Origin: Streptomyces sp. sk2.1
GTDB lineage: Bacteria; Actinomycetota; Actinomycetes; Streptomycetales; Streptomycetaceae
DNA: 41,252 nt
Assembly (NCBI RefSeq): GCF_008120935.1
Contig: NZ_RDBO01000084.1
Location: forward strand, 87,134-128,385
Direction: 5' to 3'
The notes below the pieces were generated by a model. It had not been told where the DNA came from, did no database searches, and worked only from the letters and a program-made list of their open reading frames with translations. Both the position numbers and the translations under genes were made by a program. The number at the start of each line of letters is the position of its first letter. Position 1 is the stretch's first letter. This document shows, in pieces, positions 7,223 to 15,831 of the stretch.

Positions 7223-9394
7223 TCAGTCGTGGAAGGTCTCGCCCTTCTCGGCCTTCTCCACGAGCAGCGCGGGCGGCAGGAAGCGGTCGCCGTAGCGCTC
7301 CGCGAGTTGCCGGGCGCGGGCCACGAAGCCGGGCAGGCCGCCCTCGTACCCGTTGATGTACTGGAGCACGCCGCCCGTCCACGGCGGGAAGCCGATGCCC
7401 ATGATGGAGCCGATGTTGGCGTCCGCGACGGAGGTCAGGACGTTCTCCTCCAGGCAGCGGACGCTGTCCAGCGCCTCGGAGAACAGCATCCGTTCCTTCA
7501 TGTCCTCGAAGGGGACGTCCGTGTCCGGCTTCGCGAAGTGCTCGCGCAGGCCGGGCCAGAGGCGGGTGCGGCCGCCGTTCTCGTCGTACTCGTAGAAGCC
7601 CGCGCCGCCGCTGCGTCCGGTCCGGCCGAACTCGTCGACCATCCGGTCGATGACCTCGTCCGCCGGGTGTCCGGGCCAGCTGCCGCCGGCCTCCTCCACG
7701 GCCTTGCGGGTCTCGTTGCGGATCTTGCGGGGCAGGGTGAGGGTCAGCTCGTCCATCAGGGAGAGCACCTTGGCCGGGTAGCCGGACTGGGCCGCGGCCT
7801 GCTCGACCGACGCGGGCTCCACGCCCTCGCCGACCATGGCGACACCCTCGTTGATGAACTGGCCGATGACGCGGGAGGTGAAGAAGCCGCGCGAGTCGTT
7901 GACGACGATCGGGGTCTTCCTGATCCGGCGGACCAGGTCGAAGGCGCGGGCCAGGGCCTCGTCGCCGGTCTTCTCGCCCTTGATGATCTCGACGAGCGGC
8001 ATCTTGTCGACCGGCGAGAAGAAGTGCAGCCCGATGAAGTCGGCGGGGCGCTCGACGCCCTCGGCGAGGACGGTGATGGGCAGGGTCGAGGTGTTGGAGC
8101 AGAGCAGCGCGTCCGGTTCGATGACGTCCTGGATCTCCTGGAACACCTTGTGCTTGAGCGCGGTGTCCTCGAAGACGGCCTCGATGACGGCGTCGCAGCC
8201 CGCCAGGTCGGCCGGGTCGGCGGTCGGGGTGATGCGGGCCAGCAGCTCGTCGCGCTTCACCTCGGTCGTACGGCCCCGGGAGAGCGCCTTGGCGAGCAGC
8301 TTCTCGCTGTACGCCTTGCCCTTGGCCGCGGCCTCCTCGGAGACGTCCTTGAGGACGACCTCGATGCCGGCCCGTGCGCAGGAGTAGGCGATGCCCGCGC
8401 CCATCATCCCGGCGCCGAGCACGGCGACCTTGGTGACCTGGCGCTCCTCGATGCCCTTGGGGCGGCTGGCGCCGGAGTTGACGGCCTGGAGGTCGAAGAA
8501 AAACGCCTGGATCATGTTCTTCGCGACCTGACCGGTGACCAGCTCGGTGAAGTAGCGGGCCTCGATGGTCAGCGCGGTCTCGAAGTCGACCTGGGAGCCC
8601 TCGACGGCGGCGGCCAGGATGTTGCGGGGCGCGGGCATCGGGGCGCCCGCGATCTGCTTCTTCAGGTTGGACGGGAAGGCGGGCAGGTTCGCGGCGAACT
8701 TCGGGTTGGACGGGGTGCCGCCGGGGATCCGGTAGCCCTTGACGTCCCAGGGCTGCCGGGACTCGGGGTTGGCGTCGATGAAGGCGCGGGCCTTTTCGAG
8801 CATCTCCTCCCGGGTGGCCACGACCTCGTGGACCAGGCCGTTCTCCTGGGCGCGGCGCGGGGTGTACTGGGTGCCCTGGAGGAGGACCTTCAGCAGTGCG
8901 TCGGCGATGCCCATGAGGCGGACGGTGCGGGTGACGCCGCCGCCCGCGGGCAGCAGGCCGAGCGTGACCTCGGGCAGGCCGATCCGGGAACCGGGGGCGT
9001 CGAGGGCGATCCGGTGGTGGGCGGCGAGCGCGATCTCGTAACCGCCGCCGAGCGCCGCGCCGTTGATGGCGGCGACGACGGGCTTGCCGAGGGTCTCGAT
9101 GCGGCGCAGCGAGTTCTTGATGGCGGTGCCGGTGTCGAACGCGAGCTGCGCGTTCTCCGGACCGATCCTGATCATGTCCTTGAGGTCGCCGCCCGCGAAG
9201 AAGGTCTTCTTGGCGGAGGTGTAGATGATGCCGCGGATGGAGTCCTTCTCGGCCTCGGCGCGGTCGGCGACGGCCGCGATGGAGTCCTTGAAGGCCTGGT
9301 TCATCGTGTTGGCGGACTGGTCGGGGTCGTCGAGTACGAGGGTGACGACGCCGGTCTCGTCCTGTTCCCAGCGGATGGTCGTGCTCTCGGTCAT
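7223..9394 (-). CDS. fadB: Bifunctional enoyl-CoA hydratase / 3-hydroxyacyl-CoA dehydrogenase (FadB/FadJ type)
   Basis: The 723-residue cytoplasmic enzyme starts at ATG 9394 after GGAGAAGAAG. Residues 1-230 are a crotonase domain with catalytic glutamates at E120 (AALGGGYE) and E142 (GLPEVTLGLLPAGGG), hydrating trans-2-enoyl-CoA. Near residue 330 the NAD-binding fingerprint VAVLGAGMMGAG opens the 3-hydroxyacyl-CoA dehydrogenase part, with the catalytic His in IGLHFFSPVDKMPLVEII; two C-terminal dehydrogenase repeats follow. It carries out steps two and three of beta-oxidation and is the last gene of a minus-strand operon, 30 bp after the thiolase gene. Together with that thiolase it matches the FadBA arrangement. 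The length is normal for the family. Confidence 0.95.
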   Translation of the reverse strand: MTESTTIRWEQDETGVVTLVLDDPDQSANTMNQAFKDSIAAVADRAEAEKDSIRGIIYTSAKKTFFAGGDLKDMIRIGPENAQLAFDTGTAIKNSLRRIETLGKPVVAAINGAALGGGYEIALAAHHRIALDAPGSRIGLPEVTLGLLPAGGGVTRTVRLMGIADALLKVLLQGTQYTPRRAQENGLVHEVVATREEMLEKARAFIDANPESRQPWDVKGYRIPGGTPSNPKFAANLPAFPSNLKKQIAGAPMPAPRNILAAAVEGSQVDFETALTIEARYFTELVTGQVAKNMIQAFFFDLQAVNSGASRPKGIEERQVTKVAVLGAGMMGAGIAYSCARAGIEVVLKDVSEEAAAKGKAYSEKLLAKALSRGRTTEVKRDELLARITPTADPADLAGCDAVIEAVFEDTALKHKVFQEIQDVIEPDALLCSNTSTLPITVLAEGVERPADFIGLHFFSPVDKMPLVEIIKGEKTGDEALARAFDLVRRIRKTPIVVNDSRGFFTSRVIGQFINEGVAMVGEGVEPASVEQAAAQSGYPAKVLSLMDELTLTLPRKIRNETRKAVEEAGGSWPGHPADEVIDRMVDEFGRTGRSGGAGFYEYDENGGRTRLWPGLREHFAKPDTDVPFEDMKERMLFSEALDSVRCLEENVLTSVADANIGSIMGIGFPPWTGGVLQYINGYEGGLPGFVARARQLAERYGDRFLPPALLVEKAEKGETFHD

Positions 9395-9424
9395 TGTTCT
9401 TCTTCTCCGTAGGCGGGGGGACGG

Positions 9425-10639
<1,215 letters not shown>

Positions 10640-10678
10640 GTCAGCAGCCTTTCGGGGGTGTTGTGCGAAGAGGGTGGG

Positions 10679-11821
10679 TCAGGCGAGCAGCGAACGGCCG
10701 ATGATCTCCTTCATGATCTCGGTCGTGCCGCCGTAGATGGTCTGGATGCGGCCGTCGGTGAAGGCCCTGGCGATCGGGTACTCCGCCATGTACCCGTATC
10801 CGCCGTGCAGTTGGAGGCAGCGGTCGGCGACGCGCTTCTGCAGTTCGGTGGCCCACCACTTGGCCATCGAGGCGTGCACGGCGTCGAGGGTGCCGTCGGA
10901 GTGGTCGACGATGCAGCGGTCCAGGAAGGTGCGGGTGACGGCGCACTCGGTGGCCATCTCGGCGATCTCGAACCGGACGTGCTGGAGCTTGGCGAGCGGC
11001 CGGCCGAAGGCCTCGCGCTCCTTGACGTACCGCGTGGTGATCTCCAGCAGGTGTTCGGCCGCGGCGATCCCGGCGACCGCTATGCCCATCCGTTCCTGTG
11101 CCAGGTTGGTCATGAGGTGGATGAAGGCGCCGTCCCGTTCACCGAGCAGGTTCTCCTTGGGGACCCGGACGTCGTTGAAGAACAGTTCGGCGGTGTCCTG
11201 GGACTTCTGGCCGATCTTGTCGAGGTTGCGGCCGCGCTCGAAGCCCTCCGCGCCGCGTTCGACGACGATCAGCGACAGCCCCTTGGCGCCGCCCTCGGGG
11301 GTGGTCCTGGCCACCACGATCACCAGGTCGGCGAGGATGCCGTTGGAGATGAAGGTCTTGGAGCCGTTGAGCAGCCAGTGGTCGCCCCTGTCCTCGGCGG
11401 TGGTGCGGATGCCCTGGAGGTCGGAGCCCGCGCCGGGTTCGGTCATGGCAATGGCGGTGATGGTCTCGCCGCTGCAGAATCCGGGCAGCCAGCGCCGCTT
11501 CTGCTCGTCGGTGCCGAGCCCGGTGAGATAGGGGCCGATGATGTCGTTGTGCAGGCCGAGCGCGAGTCCGGGGGTGCCGGCCCGGGTGAACTCCTCGGCG
11601 AGGACGGCGCTGTAGCGGAAGTCGGTGTTGCCGCCGCCCCCGTACTCCTCGGGCACCGCGAGGCCGAGCAGACCCTGCCGGCCGGCCGCGAGCCACGCCC
11701 CGCGCGAGACGATGCCGTCCTTCTCCCACTGCTCGTAGTGCGGGAGGACCTCCTTGTCGAGAAAGGTGCGCACGGTCTCGCGGAACGCTTCGTGCTCCTC
11801 GGTGAAGATCTGCCGCTGCAC
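10679..11821 (-). CDS. Acyl-CoA dehydrogenase
   Basis: The 380-residue flavoenzyme begins at GTG 11821 with a perfect AGGAGG six bases upstream, so it can be translated independently of the upstream CaiB frame in which it is also embedded. Typical landmarks are MTEPGAGSD (126-134), the FAD-proximal W/NGSKTFISNG (about 149-161), REAFGRPLAKLQ and the C-terminal QLHGGYGYM and IYGGTTEIMKE. The medium-chain-type Glu in the last motif is Gly, but E243 in LAQERMGIA matches the alternative catalytic base of the long-chain/isovaleryl subgroup. It introduces the 2,3 double bond in acyl-CoA and feeds the downstream hydratase/dehydrogenase and thiolase. Confidence 0.93.
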   Translation of the reverse strand: MQRQIFTEEHEAFRETVRTFLDKEVLPHYEQWEKDGIVSRGAWLAAGRQGLLGLAVPEEYGGGGNTDFRYSAVLAEEFTRAGTPGLALGLHNDIIGPYLTGLGTDEQKRRWLPGFCSGETITAIAMTEPGAGSDLQGIRTTAEDRGDHWLLNGSKTFISNGILADLVIVVARTTPEGGAKGLSLIVVERGAEGFERGRNLDKIGQKSQDTAELFFNDVRVPKENLLGERDGAFIHLMTNLAQERMGIAVAGIAAAEHLLEITTRYVKEREAFGRPLAKLQHVRFEIAEMATECAVTRTFLDRCIVDHSDGTLDAVHASMAKWWATELQKRVADRCLQLHGGYGYMAEYPIARAFTDGRIQTIYGGTTEIMKEIIGRSLLA

Positions 11822-12910
11822 TGGGGTCCTCCTGGGCCGGTTCTTGAACTTGAAGGGGGAGCGGGGCTCGGCATCGACCCCGCGTACGACCTCACCAACC
11901 GCAACAAGCGCTCCGTGCTCGACGAAGGTGGCGCGGGCGGCGAGGTGCGGGTGGTGGGGTGCCTCGCGGAGCGAGAGCACGGGGGCGACGCAGGCGTCCG
12001 TTCCCTCGAACACCTCGGTCCACTGCTCGCGCGTCCGGGTCCTGAACCGGTCGGCGACGGCCGTGCGCAGTTCCTCCCAGCGGGCGATGTCCCCCCGGTC
12101 CGGGAGCTCGTCCCCGATCCCGAGGAGTTCGACGAACTCGTCGTAGAACCGCTGCTCCAGCGGCCCGACCGCCATGTACTGGCCGTCGGCGGTCTCGTAC
12201 GAACCGTAGAACGGGCAGCCGCCGTCCAGGAGATTGGAGCCGCGCCGGTCCTGCCAGCCGCCGGCCGCCAGCATGCCGTGGATCATCGTCGCGAGGTGGG
12301 CGGCGCCGTCGACGATCGCCGCGTCCACGACCTGGCCCCGGCCGCCGGGGGTGCGGGCGTGCTGGAGGGCGGCGAGGACTCCGACGACGAGGTAGAGCGA
12401 GCCGCCCGCGTAGTCGCCGACGAGATTGGCCGGGAGGGTGGGCGGCTCGCCGGTCCTGCCGATCATGGAGAGCGTGCCGGAGAGGGCGATGTAGGAGACG
12501 TCGTGCCCGGCCCGTTCGGCGAGGGGCCCGTCCTGGCCCCAGCCGGTCATCCGCCCGTACACGAGCCGCGGGTTGCGGGCCAGCGCGGCCTCGGGGCCGA
12601 CGCCGAGGCGTTCGGCGACGCCCGGTCGGTATCCCTCGATCAGGATGTCGGCGCGTTCGGCCAGGTCGAGCACCCGGTCGGCGCCGCCCTCGGCCTTGAG
12701 GTCGACGAGCACGGAGCGCTTGTTGCGGTTGGTGAGGTCGTACGCGGGGTCGATGCCGAGCCCCGCTCCCCCGGGCCGGTCGACCCGGACGACGTCGGCG
12801 CCGAGGTCGGCCAGGAGCATCGCGGCGAACGGGCCGGGGCCGATGCCGGCCAGCTCGACCACCCGCACCCCTGCCAACGGACCGTGCGAGCCGTGCCCTG
12901 TCGTTGCCAT
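10679..12910 (-). CDS. CaiB/BaiF-type protein (alpha-methylacyl-CoA racemase-like) with lost C-terminus, read in frame into acyl-CoA dehydrogenase
   Basis: The frame opens at ATG 12910 after GGGGGC and has no stop before the end of the acyl-CoA dehydrogenase, giving a 743-residue open frame. Residues 1-330 match alpha-methylacyl-CoA racemase: VRVVELAGIGPGPFAAM at the start, IEGYRPGVAERLG, and catalytic H136 (AGHDVSY) and D166 (NLVGDYAGGS). This enzyme group epimerises 2-methylacyl-CoA thioesters. The usual terminal 40 or so residues, typically ending with a PAPRFSRT-like stretch, are missing. Residues 331-352 are instead encoded by the reverse complement of the gene's own 5' part (67-bp inverted repeat), and 353-363 lead through the dehydrogenase ribosome site. 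The racemase half may therefore be impaired, or the join may be an assembly error. Confidence 0.8.
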   Translation of the reverse strand: MATTGHGSHGPLAGVRVVELAGIGPGPFAAMLLADLGADVVRVDRPGGAGLGIDPAYDLTNRNKRSVLVDLKAEGGADRVLDLAERADILIEGYRPGVAERLGVGPEAALARNPRLVYGRMTGWGQDGPLAERAGHDVSYIALSGTLSMIGRTGEPPTLPANLVGDYAGGSLYLVVGVLAALQHARTPGGRGQVVDAAIVDGAAHLATMIHGMLAAGGWQDRRGSNLLDGGCPFYGSYETADGQYMAVGPLEQRFYDEFVELLGIGDELPDRGDIARWEELRTAVADRFRTRTREQWTEVFEGTDACVAPVLSLREAPHHPHLAARATFVEHGALVAVGEVVRGVDAEPRSPFKFKNRPRRTPVQRQIFTEEHEAFRETVRTFLDKEVLPHYEQWEKDGIVSRGAWLAAGRQGLLGLAVPEEYGGGGNTDFRYSAVLAEEFTRAGTPGLALGLHNDIIGPYLTGLGTDEQKRRWLPGFCSGETITAIAMTEPGAGSDLQGIRTTAEDRGDHWLLNGSKTFISNGILADLVIVVARTTPEGGAKGLSLIVVERGAEGFERGRNLDKIGQKSQDTAELFFNDVRVPKENLLGERDGAFIHLMTNLAQERMGIAVAGIAAAEHLLEITTRYVKEREAFGRPLAKLQHVRFEIAEMATECAVTRTFLDRCIVDHSDGTLDAVHASMAKWWATELQKRVADRCLQLHGGYGYMAEYPIARAFTDGRIQTIYGGTTEIMKEIIGRSLLA
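11855..11921 (+). repeat. Left arm of a perfect 67-bp inverted repeat
   Basis: All 67 bases equal the reverse complement of 12706-12772. This copy lies at the 3' end of the CaiB coding region in the orientation opposite to its source, so the gene reads it antisense (codons 331-352). The flanks diverge immediately on both sides. Being inside coding sequence at a place where homologues carry a conserved tail, it is the inserted copy. Confidence 0.95.
12706..12772 (-). repeat. Right arm (source copy) of the 67-bp inverted repeat
   Basis: This copy encodes the normal CaiB residues from about G47 to the LV of KRSVLV, in a segment conserved among alpha-methylacyl-CoA racemases. It is therefore the original. 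The arms are 784 bp apart. Confidence 0.95.
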
Positions 12911-12936
12911 CAAGCCCCCAGCGGTATGACACAACT

Positions 12937-12947
12937 GATGTAACATC
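12937..12947. promoter_or_regulatory. Candidate operator upstream of the CaiB/fad operon
   Basis: GATGT-A-ACATC is an exact odd palindrome 27 bp upstream of the first start of the beta-oxidation operon, in an A/T-rich patch that also holds CATCGATGATG. It suits a TetR- or MarR-type repressor. No regulator gene flanks it directly; the assignment is tentative. Confidence 0.35.
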
Positions 12948-13138
12948 GATGATGCTAAGAATGCGCCGCGCTCCGCACAACCCCTTGGGCCGAGCAAGCG
13001 CTTAGTACTTCCCTCCGGGATCCTCCCCCACGATCCCCGCCCGGCCGTTCACCGCCACGGCCCCCGCGCGGACCCGCGCCGTTCACCACCGCGGACTCCT
13101 GCCCGCCGCTCCGAGGGAGCCCGTCCCGTACGCATGCC

Positions 13139-13174
13139 GGTGTCCGGCCACCCCCGACGGGGCGGCCGGACACC
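13139..13174 (-). terminator. Terminator after D-Ala-D-Ala carboxypeptidase gene
   Basis: GGTGTCCGGCC (13139-13149) and GGCCGGACACC (13164-13174) are perfect 11-bp arms, and the loop has an additional CCCC/GGGG pairing. The hairpin begins 24 bp downstream of the minus-strand stop at 13198. Confidence 0.8.
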
Positions 13175-13197
13175 GTTCGCGGGTCGTGCGGCCGGGG

Positions 13198-14235
13198 TCA
13201 GCGGGACCAGCCGCAGTGCACGTGACGGCCGTGTCCGGCGTCGCCCGGCCCGAGGACCTCCGGCGCGCCGAGCTTCTTGCAGGCCGCCATGAACTGCTTG
13301 TGCGGGGCACCGCTGCCGACGTGCCGGCCGTTGATGTGCGTGATGTCGAAGGCGATTCCGGCGTAGTGCCTGGAGTTGCCGCTGTGGTCGCCGCCGACGA
13401 TCTCGGAGACGGAGATCCGGTAGCCGTACTGGGTGCGCAGCTTCAGCAGGCCGTTCAGCATCCGCGGGTCGAGAGCGACCCGCCGATTGGGCTTGTCGCC
13501 CCACGGGCTGGTGAGCGCTCCCCTGCCGTTCGCCGTGTCGACGATGTTCTGCCGGGCGGTCGAGCCGGCGTGCTTGCCGCCCGGGTGGACGGTGGCCAGG
13601 ACGATCTGCTTCCGGGCCAGGATCTGCTTGGCCAGTGCCGCCCTGTCGCCGCCGGACGGGGTGCCGTTCAGCAGCGCCGCCCAGGTGCGGGCGCCGACGA
13701 CGCCGTCGGCGGTGAGACCGGCCGACTTCTGGAACGCCTTGACCTTCGCCGTCACCGCGGCGGTGAACGCCCCGTCGACGGCCACCGCCTGGCCGCGCGC
13801 CTTCAGCAGGGTCTGCGCGGCCTTCACGGCCGGTCCCTTCGCGCCGTCGCGCAGGGTGGCGACCAGCCGGGACCAGGTACCGGCCCCCACGACGCCGTCC
13901 GCGGCGAGGCGGTTCGCCTTCTGGAACGCCTTCACCGCGGCCGTCGTGGCCGGGCCGAAGGAGCCGTCGACCGTCAGCGACTGTCCCCGTGAGTTCAGCA
14001 GGTGCTGGAGGGCGGTGACGGAGGTGCCCTTGCCGCCCGCCCGCAGGGTCGGCCAGTCGGCCGCCGCGGCGGCGGTCCGGAGCCCGGCGGCGGTCCGGGC
14101 CGCCGGGACCTCGCCCGCGGTCGCGAGGGAGGCCGCGGGGCCGGTCAGCGCGGCGACGGCGACGATTCCGGCGACGAGCCGGGCGGCGGTGCGACGGGGA
14201 AGGGCGGGGACGGAGAACGTGGGCGTGGTGGACAT
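13198..14235 (-). CDS. Secreted peptidoglycan-binding M15-type D-Ala-D-Ala carboxypeptidase
   Basis: The 345-residue protein starts at ATG 14235 with GAGGAG about 7 bases upstream. Residues 1-41 are a signal peptide (ALPRRTAARL then a hydrophobic run ending ATAGE). Two PG_binding_1 repeats follow (about 62-125 and 130-190), each with a DGxFGPAT/TAA-type core and a DGVVGAxTW end. The C-terminal domain contains SRHYAGIAFD (H290, D297) and GRHVH (H340), the zinc ligands of M15 peptidases such as the Streptomyces albus G enzyme. It should trim D-Ala from stem peptides in the wall. It is co-oriented with a GH25 lysozyme gene 119 bp upstream that has the same binding repeats. Confidence 0.88.
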   Translation of the reverse strand: MSTTPTFSVPALPRRTAARLVAGIVAVAALTGPAASLATAGEVPAARTAAGLRTAAAAADWPTLRAGGKGTSVTALQHLLNSRGQSLTVDGSFGPATTAAVKAFQKANRLAADGVVGAGTWSRLVATLRDGAKGPAVKAAQTLLKARGQAVAVDGAFTAAVTAKVKAFQKSAGLTADGVVGARTWAALLNGTPSGGDRAALAKQILARKQIVLATVHPGGKHAGSTARQNIVDTANGRGALTSPWGDKPNRRVALDPRMLNGLLKLRTQYGYRISVSEIVGGDHSGNSRHYAGIAFDITHINGRHVGSGAPHKQFMAACKKLGAPEVLGPGDAGHGRHVHCGWSR

Positions 14236-14354
14236 GGGTGACTCCTCGGTGTGAGTGGTGATGGTGGTGCGGTTGGCCCGCCCGGTGGTGCGGGTGAGCC
14301 GATGGGGGACGCGGGCGGTCCGGGGCGGGGCGTGTGCGGTGCCGGGCGCGGGCC

Positions 14355-15575
14355 TCACGGGCGGGAGAGCAGGGCCGCCCAGGTGCGGGCGCCGACGACA
14401 CCGTCGGCGGGGAGCGCGACCTTCTTCTGGAAGGCCCGGACGTTCGCGGCGGTCCCGCTGCCGTAGACCCCGTCCGTGGCGCCCTTGTGCCCATGGGCCG
14501 CCAGCCGGCGCTGGGCCGCCTCGACGGCCCTGCCCCGGTCGCCGGAGGAAAGCTCCGGCGCGAGCGCCCGCCAGGTGCGTTCACCGATCACGCCGTCGGC
14601 CTTCAGCCCCGCGCCCTGCTGGAACTTCTTGACCGCGGCGACCGTCGCGGGGCCGAAGTCGCCGTCCGCCGCGACCCGGTGCCCCTTGGCGGCCAGCAGC
14701 AGTTGCGCGGTGGCCACCTCGTCCCCGCGCTGTCCGGAGCGCAGCACCGGGAAGTCGTGGGCCGGTCGCGGAGCACCGCCCCCGGCCATCGCCCGCAGCT
14801 CCGCCGCGCTGCCGCGGAAGACGTCGCGATCGACCGGTCCGTCGATGCCCGGCACGGCTCCGTCCTGGGTGTACTGCCAGAAGGTCCAGGAGCGTCCGGC
14901 ACCGGGCACCTGGTGCGGTTCGTCCGATCCGCTGCCGTACCGGGCGAGCCACAGCGGGTACCCGGCGAACACCTCGCCCCTGCCGCCCATGCACTCCTTC
15001 ACGAAGGACGCCCGGGTGTAGACGATCGGGGTGACCCCGAGCTCCTTCTCCACCTCGTTCAGGAAGGCCCGCACCTGCGGGGCGTGCAGCGCCTTCGGGC
15101 AGACCTCCCCGCCGCCCCTGGCGGGCAGTTTCTCCACGTCGAGCACCGGCGGCAGTTCGCCCGCCCGGCCGCCCCGGTAGCCGGCGGCGCGGACGGTCGA
15201 GACGAAGTGCCGGGCCTGGGCCGCGCCGTCGGTCGTGCTCCGGGGGTGGAAGAAGTGGTACGGGGCACGCAGCAGCGAGGTCCTGGAGACGGCGGCGTGG
15301 TCCCGGGCGAACCAGCCGTCCTTGCCGGAGACCCCCTGGGTGGCCTTGAGGAAGGCGAAGTCGTTCGAGGCAGCCACCCGCTTCCAGTCGATCGGGATGT
15401 CCTTCCTCCCCTTCCGCTCGTGGTTGTGGTGGCTGGTGTCCACGCCGGTGACCCCGTACGACGAGGGCGGCGCGGCCTCGACGGCGGGGGCGATCACGCC
15501 CAGCGCGACCAGGGCCGCTCCCACGACCGTGCCGGTCAGGGCGACACGCACTCGTACGGGTGATGTCGGATGCAT
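14355..15575 (-). CDS. Secreted GH25 lysozyme with two peptidoglycan-binding repeats
   Basis: The 406-residue protein starts at ATG 15575 after GAGGAG. Residues 1-35 are a signal peptide ending VEAAP. The GH25 domain spans about 38-265: GVTGVDTSHHN (D46), FLKATQG, YHFFHP, the catalytic pair D146/E148 (PVLDVEKLP), and WQYTQDG near its end. Two PG_binding_1 repeats (about 275-335 and 340-405) follow. It hydrolyses the MurNAc-GlcNAc bond of peptidoglycan outside the cell. It is transcribed towards the D-Ala-D-Ala carboxypeptidase gene and divergently from a membrane HTH protein with the same binding module. The three genes look like a wall-remodelling unit. Confidence 0.9.
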   Translation of the reverse strand: MHPTSPVRVRVALTGTVVGAALVALGVIAPAVEAAPPSSYGVTGVDTSHHNHERKGRKDIPIDWKRVAASNDFAFLKATQGVSGKDGWFARDHAAVSRTSLLRAPYHFFHPRSTTDGAAQARHFVSTVRAAGYRGGRAGELPPVLDVEKLPARGGGEVCPKALHAPQVRAFLNEVEKELGVTPIVYTRASFVKECMGGRGEVFAGYPLWLARYGSGSDEPHQVPGAGRSWTFWQYTQDGAVPGIDGPVDRDVFRGSAAELRAMAGGGAPRPAHDFPVLRSGQRGDEVATAQLLLAAKGHRVAADGDFGPATVAAVKKFQQGAGLKADGVIGERTWRALAPELSSGDRGRAVEAAQRRLAAHGHKGATDGVYGSGTAANVRAFQKKVALPADGVVGARTWAALLSRP

Positions 15576-15767
15576 ACGCAGATCTCCTCGTTTCTCGGGC
15601 GAAAGAGCCCCGGCGTCCCCGTCCGCCGCGAATGCGCAGGCAGGAGCACCCCCTCGAAGGGGTGGGAACGGGGTGGGGTTCGCGGGGCTCTCGGGCCGGC
15701 CGCTCCTCAACTGTGCAGCACCCGACGGCGGTTTCACTACGATCTGCGTCCCGCGGGTCGATGCGCC

Positions 15768-15810
15768 TATGCACGCTCCCGATGCACGGCGTTGACCTGC
15801 GGCTATGCAC
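15768..15810. promoter_or_regulatory. Three near-identical heptamers in the divergent lysozyme/HTH promoter region
   Basis: TATGCAC occurs at 15768-15774 and 15804-15810, with GATGCAC at 15781-15787. All are in the same orientation just ahead of the HTH protein start, so they are candidate half-sites for it or another regulator. Offsets are 13 and 23 bp. Confidence 0.3.
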
Positions 15811-15831
15811 ACGGAAAGTCGGGAAGGCACG

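Noticed and set aside
11855..12772. 67-bp inverted repeat as the ends of a small transposable element
   Set aside because: The 784-bp interior is ordinary CaiB coding sequence, one arm is native conserved coding sequence, and no target-site duplication is visible.
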